In this document: positions 1-5,669 of the stretch, piece after piece | Layout of the letters: each line of letters starts with the position of its first letter | Numbering within the stretch: the first letter of the stretch is position 1 | Source of the DNA: Pseudomonadota bacterium | Lineage (GTDB): Bacteria; Desulfobacterota; Anaeroferrophillalia; Anaeroferrophillales; Tharpellaceae | Length of the DNA: 8,373 bases | Assembly (NCBI GenBank): GCA_015486505.1 | Contig: WFRP01000268.1 | Coordinates: 1-8,373 of the forward strand | Reading direction: 5' to 3' | Translations under genes and position numbers: made by a program | Notes under the pieces: generated by a model | Told to the model about the DNA's origin: nothing | The model's database searches: none | What the model saw: the letters and a program-made list of their open reading frames with translations, nothing else

Positions 1-3
1 CAT

Positions 4-127
4 TAGTACCTTACAGGTTATTTTCTGCACCAAAAAACAAGATTTAATAGTCAGAAAATGTTCTGATAAGAGTACTTATTTGCGGGCCGCAAGGCCCTGT
101 TTGGGTTGCGGGAGTCTGTTCCCGCAT
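4..127 (-). repeat. Repeat unit U1 (reverse orientation, array continues off left edge)
   Basis: Read on the minus strand the unit runs: ATGCGGG; hairpin H1 (GCGGGA, 6-nt loop, TCCCGC); AACCCAAACA; hairpin H2 (GGGCC-TTGC-GGCCC); GCAAATAAGTAC; then the long palindrome H3, ending GGTACTA. Bases 1-3 (CAT) are the first bases of the next unit, so another copy probably lies outside the window. It has no 25-nt module. Its H3 loop carries 13 extra bases compared with the shortest units, yet its inner arms still pair (ATTTTCTG with CAGAAAAT). Its 124-nt length equals that of unit 5796-5906 (111 nt) plus this 13-nt insertion. Confidence 0.9.
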
Positions 128-310
128 TAGTATCTTACAGGTTATTTTCTTGTTTTTTTCAACAGCTTTTTTCAACTGTAAAAACAAGAAAATGTTCTGA
201 TAAGAGTACTTATTTGCGCCCAACGGAAGTGCCCTTGGGGTGCGACCAGCGGATTGCCCCTGGGTGCGGGCCGGAAAGGCCCAATTGGGTTGCGGGGATA
301 GTTCCCGCAT
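128..310 (-). repeat. Repeat unit U2 (longest copy, two modules, extended H3 stem)
   Basis: This is the largest unit (183 nt), in tandem with U1 and in the same reverse orientation. H1 (GCGGG/CCCGC) lies at its right end and H2 (GGGCC, 5-nt loop, GGCCC) next to it. Two copies of the 25-nt module sit at 216-241 and 242-265. H3 has a perfect 14-bp inner stem (144-157 with 180-193) capped by a further ACAG/CTGT pair (162-165 with 176-179), making it the most complete hairpin of the family. The unit ends 180 nt before the NifU-like start. Confidence 0.9.
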
Positions 311-489
311 CAGCATTGCAACTGTTTGAGCGTAAGCGAGTTTTGCAAGGCGGGCAAAGCGAGTTTAAAGGAAAAACAGAAATCTTAACGCCTGGCGGAG
401 AAAAACCGCGCCCGACCCCTGATTCGACTGAATAGTTACATAAAATGTACCTAAAGTGAGCCGGTAAATAAATAAAGTGAGAATGAGCA
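311..489. other. Non-coding leader of the NifU-like gene
   Basis: No gene is recognised here. The first 40 nt resemble, in reverse complement, the sequence just upstream of the repeat unit at 1418 (see findings). GCGAGTTT occurs twice (336-343 and 359-366). The 12-mer CTGAATAGTTAC at 428-439 recurs at 5745-5756 inside another repeat array. A small palindrome, TACAT-AAA-ATGTA, lies at 437-449, about 40 nt before the gene start, and could be an operator. No convincing promoter was found, and no strong Shine-Dalgarno precedes the start codon. Confidence 0.5.
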
Positions 490-879
490 TTGAATGAAAA
501 AGTGAAAGAGTATTTTCAAAAGCAGACGAACCTTGAAATTATGGCTGATGCCACCGTGTTAGGCAAGGGCGGCGACCCCGGCTGCGGCGACTATATTGAA
601 CTCTACTTAAAGATTGAAAATGATAAAATTATCAAAGCCACCGCTATGGTTGCCGGCTGCCCCTACGCCATCGCGACCACCAGTGTTTTTACTGAAATGA
701 TTACCGATAAATTATTAGATGATGCCATGCTGGTGACCGGCGATCAGGTTGCTAACGCCCTTGGCGGCCTGCCCGAGGAAAAAGTCCACTGCTCGCTGAT
801 GGGCCCGGAGGCTCTGCGTAATGCCGCCCATAACTATATTATGGCCCGGATCTGCACCCCGGCCGGCGGCAAACCATGA
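490..879 (+). CDS. NifU/IscU N-terminal-type iron-sulfur cluster scaffold protein
   Basis: This 129-residue protein consists of a single NifU_N/IscU domain. The family assembles Fe-S clusters on three conserved cysteines and an aspartate, in the cytoplasm. All are visible: Cys32 and Asp34 in GDPGCGDY, Cys57 in AGCPYAIAT, and Cys101 in KVHCSLMGPEAL. Lengths of 120-150 residues are usual for stand-alone members. The start is taken as TTG at 490 because an in-frame TGA at 484-486 rules out anything upstream and residues 2-9 (NEKVKEYF) fit the family's N-terminus. The first in-frame ATG (541) would remove 17 conserved-looking residues. Its stop overlaps the next gene's ATG (ATGA), implying translational coupling. 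No cysteine desulfurase gene is nearby, so its client is unknown. The family call is firm; a specific role in Isc, Nif or selenium metabolism is not. Confidence 0.88.
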   Translation: MNEKVKEYFQKQTNLEIMADATVLGKGGDPGCGDYIELYLKIENDKIIKATAMVAGCPYAIATTSVFTEMITDKLLDDAMLVTGDQVANALGGLPEEKVHCSLMGPEALRNAAHNYIMARICTPAGGKP

Positions 880-1352
880 GTCTGACCCTGAAAATACCCG
901 GCCGCGAAACCCTGGTTCTAGACGGGGTTCTCTGTGATATGAACGGCACCCTGACCACCGACGGCAGATTAACCCTTAAAGTCGGTAAAAGCCTGACTGA
1001 ACTGACGCGGCAGCTCAAGGTTTATGTCATGACGGCCGACACTTTCGGCACCGCGGCCGCGGTTTTCGCCCAGCTTCCGGTCGAACTTGTCAAGATGCCG
1101 CCGCAGACCCCCGGCGCCGACGCCAAACTTGATTTTTTGAAAAGACTGGGCCCGCAAACCCACGCGGCTATCGGCAACGGCTACAACGATCATCTGATGC
1201 TCAAAGCGGCAGCCATCGGCATCTGTATTATCGGCAACGAAGGCGCTCACAGCCGCTCTCTCCAGGCGGCCGATCTTGCCGTTACCAACACTTTGCAGGC
1301 GTTAAACCTTTTTTTACAGCCGAAACGTCTGCTCGCCGGCCTGAGAAATTAA
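876..1352 (+). CDS. Small HAD-family hydrolase, soluble P-type-ATPase-like
   Basis: This 158-residue cytoplasmic HAD fold has no cap domain and no membrane segment. Motif I is DMNGT (Asp21 as nucleophile, Asn23 in the +2 position), motif II is probably Thr53 in VMTADT, motif III probably Lys73 or Lys84, and motif IV is GNGYND (100-105). Ordinary HAD phosphatases have DxDGT and GDGxND, so both usual second acids are Asn here. DxNGT and GNGxND are, as I recall, typical of the 'soluble P-type ATPase' group (COG4087), whose substrate is not known. The ATG overlaps the scaffold gene's stop by 4 nt, so the two are almost certainly one operon. A 13-nt tandem duplication spans its stop codon. Family call fairly sure; substrate unknown. 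Confidence 0.8.
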   Translation: MSLTLKIPGRETLVLDGVLCDMNGTLTTDGRLTLKVGKSLTELTRQLKVYVMTADTFGTAAAVFAQLPVELVKMPPQTPGADAKLDFLKRLGPQTHAAIGNGYNDHLMLKAAAIGICIIGNEGAHSRSLQAADLAVTNTLQALNLFLQPKRLLAGLRN

Positions 1353-1365
1353 CCTGAGAAATTAA
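1340..1365 (+). repeat. Perfect 13-nt tandem duplication over the HAD stop codon
   Basis: CCTGAGAAATTAA occurs at 1340-1352 and again immediately at 1353-1365. The TAA of the first copy (1350-1352) is the stop codon of the HAD gene. The second copy lies just outside the gene and leaves the protein unchanged. Confidence 0.95.
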
Positions 1366-1417
1366 ACAGCGCCTGACAACCGCATTTCCACCTTGCTTTT
1401 TAACTGTTGCTTTGCTA

Positions 1418-1515
1418 ATGCGGGAACATACACCCGCAACCCAAACGGAGCCTTGCGGCCCGCACCCCAAGGGCAATCCGTTGGGCGCAAATAAGTACTC
1501 TTATCAGAACATTTT
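1418..1515 (+). repeat. Repeat unit U3, truncated within H3, one module
   Basis: This forward unit holds H1 (GCGGG...CCCGC), a slightly degraded H2 (GGAGCC-TTGC-GGCCC), one 25-nt module (1464-1488) and only the left arm of H3, which stops at ACATTTT (1510-1515). The right arm is absent, so H3 cannot fold here. The 27 nt upstream (1391-1417) resemble the flank of unit 128-310. The unit fills most of the 225-nt gap between the HAD gene and glgC. Confidence 0.88.
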
Positions 1516-1560
1516 AAAAAATCCCGGGTCGGACCGGCCTCTGTTTTTGCCCCTGAAATC

Positions 1561-1566
1561 AAGGAG
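1561..1566 (+). promoter_or_regulatory. Ribosome binding site of glgC
   Basis: AAGGAG lies 11 nt before the ATG at 1578. The spacing is slightly long but usable, and no other Shine-Dalgarno is present nearby, which supports this start. Confidence 0.6.
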
Positions 1567-1577
1567 ACCAAACCCTC

Positions 1578-2798
1578 ATGCTAAAAGACCTTGTTGCAGT
1601 GATCCTGGCCGGCGGTGAGGGCAAACGCCTTAACCCATTAACCCGGGATCGCGCCAAACCGGCCGTCCCCTTTGCCGGGCAGTACCGGATTATTGATTTC
1701 ACTTTAAGCAACTGCTTAAACTCCCATATCCGCAAAATTATTGTCCTGACCCAGTATAAATCGGTCTCAGCTTCACGTCACCTGGCCGCGGGCTGGAGTA
1801 TATTCAACCCGGAACTCGGTGAATTCATCTATGAAATCCCGCCCCAGATGCGGGTCGGCGAGAAATGGTATCAGGGCACCGCCGATGCCATCTTTCAGAA
1901 TATTTACTCGCTCGAGGTTATCAAACCTGAATATCTATTGATTCTCGCCGGTGACCATATCTATAAAATGGATTACGGGAAAATGCTCGCTTTTCACAAA
2001 GCCAACCGGGCCGCGTTGACGATTTCAGCGATAACCGTCAATAAAACCGAAGCCGGCGGCCTCGGCATCCTTGAGGTTAATGATCGGCAACAGGTTATCG
2101 GTTTTCAGGAAAAACCGAAAAATCCTAAAACTATCCCCGGCCAACCCGACCGGGCCTACGCTTCCATGGGCATCTACATCTTTGACTTTGCCCTGATGAA
2201 AGAGCTTTTGGAAGCCGATGCCGCAAATCCCGACAGCAGCCACGATTTCGGCAACGATATTATCCCCTCTCTCTATCCGAAAGCCCGGGTTTTCGCCTAC
2301 CCCTTCGGCAGTGACAGCAGCAAACGCGATGCCGATTACTGGCGCGATGTCGGCACCATCGACGCTTTCTGGGAGGCCAATATCAGCCTCGCCGGAGTTG
2401 ACCCCGATTTTAATTTATACGATCAGGACTGGCCACTGCGCACCTATCAGTCACAGATGCCGCCGGCAAAATTTGTTTTCGCTAACGAGCGGGAGGAGAG
2501 AGTCGGCCGCGCCCTCGACTCACTGGTTTGCAACGGGGTTATCGTCTCCGGCGGCCTCGTGGTCGATTCAGTCCTCTCGCCCGGAGTCAGAATCAACAGT
2601 TTTGCTAAGGTAAACGAATCAATTCTGATGCATAATGTTGAAATCGGCCGCAAAGCCCGCATTCGGCGGACGATTATCGACAAAGGCGTCCGAATTCCGG
2701 CGGGCACTGAAATCGGCTATAACCTTGAGCAGGACCGCCGCCGCTTCCCCGTTTCCCCCGGCGGCATTGTCGTCGTTCCCAAAGGCACAATTTTCTGA
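1578..2798 (+). CDS. glgC: Glucose-1-phosphate adenylyltransferase (ADP-glucose pyrophosphorylase)
   Basis: The enzyme makes ADP-glucose and pyrophosphate from ATP and glucose-1-phosphate, the committed step of bacterial glycogen synthesis in the cytoplasm. The 406 residues have the usual two parts. The N-terminal nucleotidyltransferase domain holds the loop LAGGEGKRL (10-18), RAKPAVPF (25-32), GTADAIFQN (100-108), LAGDHIYKMDY with Asp126, the sugar-phosphate lysine in QEKP (Lys179), HDFGNDIIP (222-230) and YWRDVGT (254-260). The C-terminal part, from about residue 310, is a left-handed beta-helix with hexapeptide-like repeats. Length is close to the usual 400-430. The gene stands alone between two repeat loci, with no glgA, glgB or glgP in view. 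Allosteric control is usual for the family but cannot be read from this sequence. Confidence 0.96.
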   Translation: MLKDLVAVILAGGEGKRLNPLTRDRAKPAVPFAGQYRIIDFTLSNCLNSHIRKIIVLTQYKSVSASRHLAAGWSIFNPELGEFIYEIPPQMRVGEKWYQGTADAIFQNIYSLEVIKPEYLLILAGDHIYKMDYGKMLAFHKANRAALTISAITVNKTEAGGLGILEVNDRQQVIGFQEKPKNPKTIPGQPDRAYASMGIYIFDFALMKELLEADAANPDSSHDFGNDIIPSLYPKARVFAYPFGSDSSKRDADYWRDVGTIDAFWEANISLAGVDPDFNLYDQDWPLRTYQSQMPPAKFVFANEREERVGRALDSLVCNGVIVSGGLVVDSVLSPGVRINSFAKVNESILMHNVEIGRKARIRRTIIDKGVRIPAGTEIGYNLEQDRRRFPVSPGGIVVVPKGTIF

Positions 2799-2854
2799 AG
2801 TACTTGTTTTTATATAACTTTTCATCCTTCAACTTATGGTTGAGGACAAACCAA

Positions 2855-3013
2855 ATGCGGGAGCGGAACCCGCAACTCAATCGGGCCTTTTTGGCCCGCA
2901 CCCAGGGGCAATCCGCTGGGCGCACCCCAAGGGCAATCCGCTGGGCGCAAATAAGTACTCTTATCAGAACATTTTCTTGTTTTTTCAAACCGAAAATAAC
3001 CTGTAAGGTACTA
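2855..3013 (+). repeat. Repeat unit U4 (two modules), first of the eno-proximal array
   Basis: This forward 159-nt unit contains H1 (GCGGG-AGCGGAA-CCCGC), H2 (GGGCC-TTTTT-GGCCC), two modules (2900-2923 of 24 nt and 2924-2948 of 25 nt) and a complete H3 with a short loop. It is 49 nt longer than the next unit, exactly the combined length of the two modules. Sequence 2799-2854 upstream, after the glgC stop, holds no gene and no clear terminator. Confidence 0.93.
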
Positions 3014-3125
3014 ATGCGGGAATAAACCAACAACTCAAACAGGGCCTTTTCGGCCCGCAAATAAGTACTCTTATCAGAACATTTTCTTGTTTTTTCAAAC
3101 CGAAAATAACCTGTAAGGTACTAAT
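3014..3125 (+). repeat. Repeat unit U5 (no module), directly before eno
   Basis: This unit is in tandem with U4. Bases 3056-3125 repeat 2946-3015 without a mismatch (70 nt, offset 110), covering all of H3. H2 is intact (GGGCC-TTTTC-GGCCC), but the right arm of H1 is lost (GCGGGAATAAACCAAC). It ends GGTACTAAT, 5 nt before the eno Shine-Dalgarno, so almost the whole eno leader is repeat-derived. Confidence 0.93.
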
Positions 3126-3130
3126 CCAAA

Positions 3131-3136
3131 AGGAGG
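3131..3136 (+). promoter_or_regulatory. Strong ribosome binding site of eno
   Basis: AGGAGG is followed by five A residues and the ATG at 3142. This near-consensus site begins 5 nt after the end of the upstream repeat array. Confidence 0.9.
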
Positions 3137-3141
3137 AAAAA

Positions 3142-4425
3142 ATGTCATTTATCGTTGATGTAGAAGCTCTGGAAATTCTTGATTCCCGGGGCAACCCGAC
3201 CGTTGAAGTGGAAGTTACCCTTGAAAGCGGGGTTGTCGGCCGCGCCGCAATTCCTTCCGGGGCTTCCACCGGTATTCATGAAGCGGTTGAGTTGCGTGAC
3301 GGGGATAAAGACCGCTATATGGGTAAAGGTGTTAGTCAGGCCGTCGGCAATGTTAACGGCGAAATCGCCGACCGGATTATCGGCTTTGATGCCACCCGGC
3401 AACGGGAACTTGACCTGACCTTAATCGAACTCGACGGCACTGAAAACAAGGGCCGTCTCGGCGCAAATGCGATGCTCGGCGTCTCGATCGCCACCGCCAA
3501 AGCCGCGGCTGAGGTTGTCGGCCTGCCCCTCTATCAGTATATTGGCGGCACCAACGCCCATCTGCTGCCGGTCCCGATGATGAATATCTTAAACGGCGGC
3601 GAACATGCCGATAATAATGTTGATATTCAGGAATTTATGATTATGCCGGTCGGCGCCGCAAACTTCGCCGAAGCTCTGCGTATGGGTGCGGAAACCTTTC
3701 ATTCCTTAAAAAAGGTTCTCAAGGAAAAAGGCTACAATACCTCAGTCGGTGATGAAGGCGGCTTTGCCCCCAGCTTAAAATCCAATGAGGAACCTTTCCA
3801 GTTGATTGTCGAAGCCATCAGCAAAGCGGGCTATAAAGCCGGCGACAATATTATGATCGCCATCGATTCGGCCGCCAGCTCTTTTTATGCAGATGGGAAA
3901 TACAATCTCAAAGCCGAAGGGAAATCATTAAACAGCGCGGAGCTGGTTGATTTTTACGCGGAAATGGTCGCCAAATATCCAATCATCTCGATTGAAGACG
4001 GTCATGCTGAAGATGACTGGCCCGGCTGGAAACTGATGATGGATAAACTCGGCGACAAAATTCAGGTTGTCGGTGACGATATCTTTGTCACCAACCCCAA
4101 ACGCCTGCAGCGCGGCATCGAAGAGGGTTCAGCCAATTCAATCCTGATTAAACTCAACCAGATCGGGACGTTGACCGAAACTTTAGAAACCGTCGCCATG
4201 GCCAAAAAAGCCGGTTATACCGCGGTCGTCTCCCACCGCTCCGGTGAAACCGAAGATTCAACCATCGCCGATCTGGTTGTCGCTTTAAACATCGGCCAGA
4301 TCAAAACCGGCTCCGTCTGCCGGACCGACCGTATCTGCAAATACAACCAGCTCTTAAGAATCGAAAGAGAACTCGCCGGCCAAAGCGATTATAAAGGCCG
4401 GGAGGTTTTCTATAACCTGAAATAG
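3142..4425 (+). CDS. eno: Enolase (phosphopyruvate hydratase)
   Basis: Enolase interconverts 2-phosphoglycerate and phosphoenolpyruvate in glycolysis and gluconeogenesis, with Mg2+, in the cytoplasm. The 427 residues match the usual bacterial length. Visible family signatures are EILDSRGNPT (11-20), GASTGIHEAVELRDGD (40-55), NGGEHADNNVDIQEF (151-165), VGDEGGFAP with Glu205 (acid/base pair), metal ligands Asp242, Glu285 and Asp312/313, the catalytic Lys337 in LIKLNQ, SHRSGETED (364-372) and Lys388 in QIKTGS. All catalytic residues are present. Its only two cysteines, Cys393 and Cys399, sit in the segment after Lys388, where many enolases have Ser and Ala. The start is fixed by a strong Shine-Dalgarno. 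No partner gene follows; the next gene is convergent. Confidence 0.98.
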   Translation: MSFIVDVEALEILDSRGNPTVEVEVTLESGVVGRAAIPSGASTGIHEAVELRDGDKDRYMGKGVSQAVGNVNGEIADRIIGFDATRQRELDLTLIELDGTENKGRLGANAMLGVSIATAKAAAEVVGLPLYQYIGGTNAHLLPVPMMNILNGGEHADNNVDIQEFMIMPVGAANFAEALRMGAETFHSLKKVLKEKGYNTSVGDEGGFAPSLKSNEEPFQLIVEAISKAGYKAGDNIMIAIDSAASSFYADGKYNLKAEGKSLNSAELVDFYAEMVAKYPIISIEDGHAEDDWPGWKLMMDKLGDKIQVVGDDIFVTNPKRLQRGIEEGSANSILIKLNQIGTLTETLETVAMAKKAGYTAVVSHRSGETEDSTIADLVVALNIGQIKTGSVCRTDRICKYNQLLRIERELAGQSDYKGREVFYNLK

Positions 4426-4487
4426 GTGAACTATTACCGCTCCGAAAAACCACCCCCGCCCTTCCTGAAAAAAGGGAAGATAAAATT

Positions 4488-4550
4488 GTAAAATCCGGGG
4501 ACAAACCCTGATTCTCCACCGGAAATCAGGGTTGTGTCCCCGGATTTTAC
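4488..4550. repeat. Near-perfect 63-nt palindrome (possible bidirectional terminator or REP-like element)
   Basis: Left arm 4488-4513 pairs with right arm 4524-4550, with one bulged G (4534). A C bulge (4514) and an inner TCC/GGA pair leave a 3-nt loop. The arms include GTAAAATCCGGGGACA and its complement. Both strands have a GC-rich stem ending in TTTT, so it could weakly terminate transcription from eno and from the S4 gene. Its GGGGACA...TGTCCCC core also resembles REP-type elements common in this kind of genome. Confidence 0.85.
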
Positions 4551-4564
4551 GAAGCCCGACCGGG

Positions 4565-4602
4565 GTCAAGCCCGACGGGGCCCGAGTGGGGTCAGGCTTG
4601 AC
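4565..4602. repeat. Imperfect inverted repeat GTCAAGCCCGAC / GTCAGGCTTGAC
   Basis: The 12-nt arms at 4565-4576 and 4591-4602 are complementary except at one position, around a 14-nt GC-rich loop. The element lies 15 nt right of the large palindrome, and its flank also repeats a CCCGACCGGGG-like motif. It is probably a second interspersed palindromic element; its function is unknown. Confidence 0.6.
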
Positions 4603-4732
4603 TTATGGGTATTTGTCGGATTTGCTGAATTGTCATCAGGATATCAAATTGAGAAAATCCGGTTAGCCATTTGGGTCTATCTGCGTTCAGATGTGGTTGA
4701 ATCAGAGAAAAGACGGCGGACAAACCGGCTCT

Positions 4733-4963
4733 CTATTCTGCCTGAATGGGGGCTTTTACGACTTTGAGGCTGCGGGCATTGCAGGTTACGGTCATACCGT
4801 CTTTGATCTTGCGGCGTTTACGGGTTTCGATTATGCCGCCAACGCTGACCAGGTTATCTTCAATGACCATTTTCGCCTGACCGCCGCTGCCGCAGAGGCC
4901 GCTCGCTTTAAGGAGTTTATTCAATTCAATATAGTCATCGCTGATCGTAAAAATTTCGGTCAT
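4733..4963 (-). CDS. Small S4-domain RNA-binding protein (YbcJ-like)
   Basis: This 76-residue protein is essentially one S4 domain. The pattern ELNKLLKASGLCGSGGQAK (13-31), then VSVGGIIETRKRRKI (39-53), then DGMTVT, matches the E. coli YbcJ type (LCDLLK...SG.QAK...V.V.G..ETRKR.KI..G..V). The basic ETRKRRKIK stretch is the likely RNA contact. Members are thought to bind structured RNA, possibly rRNA; the exact target is not established. The ATG at 4963 has only a weak Shine-Dalgarno-like AGAG upstream. It follows the second PilZ gene by 57 nt on the same strand and may be the last gene of that run. It is convergent with eno. Confidence 0.85.
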   Translation of the reverse strand: MTEIFTISDDYIELNKLLKASGLCGSGGQAKMVIEDNLVSVGGIIETRKRRKIKDGMTVTCNARSLKVVKAPIQAE

Positions 4964-5020
4964 TGAGTTCTCTGTAACCCTTACATTTCGAAATGTTAAA
5001 AAATACCGCTTAAAACCAAC

Positions 5021-5656
5021 TCAGACAATGCGGTTGATGGCCAGAAATTTTTCCAACTGGGCCTGGCTTTTTCCGGTCAGTTCCGCAAACTGGACGCCGA
5101 GGGTAAGGCGACAGTCGTCCTGAATCAGACTTCTTAAAGAACCCTTTAAATAAAGTTCGCCTTCAACTCCAGGTAAAGCCAGATAAATTTCAACGATTGA
5201 CTGAATCTGGGGCGGCCCGTCACCCCACTCCTGCTTATCATATTTAATGGTTGCCCGGCAGCCGCCCTTACTGATGTCGCCGACAAAGCCCCGAAACTGT
5301 AATTTCCGATTTTTATGACGTTGATTTAAAAACTCAAGTCGGGCGGGAAGGCTGCATTCAAAACGCTTGTGTGTGCGTAAGTTATGATCTTCTATGGTTC
5401 TGGGGAATTTAACGAAGAAAATATTGAGCGGCTCAAACTCTACGAAAACAATCGGGGTTCTGAAACCATAAACACTGCCCTGATGAACATAACGAACCGT
5501 CACTTCCTTACCTTTTGTCAGGATTTCCGCGGGGTTTTTAAGAAGTGAAGGAATTTTCAGAATAATATAACGTCCCTCTTCCCGGCCAACGAAGTGACTT
5601 TTCATCCGTTGCGGATAACCATCCACCTGAATCTGCAATACAGTATTAAAATCCAT
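5021..5656 (-). CDS. PilZ-domain protein, YcgR-like architecture (paralogue 1)
   Basis: This 211-residue soluble protein has an N-terminal beta-rich domain (about 1-88), of the kind that precedes PilZ in YcgR-like proteins, and a C-terminal PilZ domain (about 90-205). The two c-di-GMP-binding motifs are intact: RxxxR as Arg94-THK-Arg98, and DxSxxG as Asp127-I-Ser129-KG-Gly132. It is a likely cytoplasmic c-di-GMP receptor; its output is unknown. It is clearly paralogous to the gene at 5903-6559 along the whole length (for example GYPxRMKS, GREEGRY, HNLRxHKRF, GDISKGGCRATI, LALPGVEGEL). The start ATG at 5656 aligns with the paralogue's MDFDTVLQIQ. Its weak Shine-Dalgarno (AGG, 9 nt upstream) partly overlaps the edge of the upstream repeat array. 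Confidence 0.88.
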   Translation of the reverse strand: MDFNTVLQIQVDGYPQRMKSHFVGREEGRYIILKIPSLLKNPAEILTKGKEVTVRYVHQGSVYGFRTPIVFVEFEPLNIFFVKFPRTIEDHNLRTHKRFECSLPARLEFLNQRHKNRKLQFRGFVGDISKGGCRATIKYDKQEWGDGPPQIQSIVEIYLALPGVEGELYLKGSLRSLIQDDCRLTLGVQFAELTGKSQAQLEKFLAINRIV

Positions 5657-5669
5657 AATAATCGACCTG

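Larger units (their letters stand above)
4426..4732. other. Convergent spacer between eno and the S4 gene
   Basis: No gene is recognised. The spacer contains a large palindrome (4488-4550) and a smaller inverted repeat (4565-4602). The remainder, 4603-4732, has no structure I can support. It includes a stretch at 4676-4698 around ATCTGCGTTCAGATGTGGTT that resembles a short sequence I recall as common between genes in environmental bacteria; this is recollection only. No classical hairpin plus long T-run terminator is evident after either gene. Confidence 0.5.

Noticed and set aside
44..435. Open frames within the left repeat array (minus 44-316 and plus 106-435)
   Set aside because: They consist of translated repeat units; similar peptides (with ANKYSYQNI) arise at every repeat locus, ignoring gene context. 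No start site or protein family supports them.
1412..1618. Open frame of 68 codons overlapping the start of glgC
   Set aside because: It is a translation of repeat unit 1418-1515 running out of frame into glgC.
2826..2845. Terminator after glgC (CCTTCAAC/GTTGAGG hairpin)
   Set aside because: The stem is short with a bulge and is not followed by a T-run on either strand.
2674..3060. Open frames across the glgC end and eno-proximal array (both strands)
   Set aside because: They are built from repeat units and the antisense of glgC; no independent coding signal.
4460..4482. Terminator after eno (CTTCC/GGAAG near 4460)
   Set aside because: The stem is only about 5 bp and is followed by ATAAAATT rather than a T-tract. 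The palindrome at 4488-4550 is the better candidate.
4691..4966. Plus-strand open frame across the S4 gene
   Set aside because: It is the antisense of a clear S4-domain gene and has no recognisable domain.
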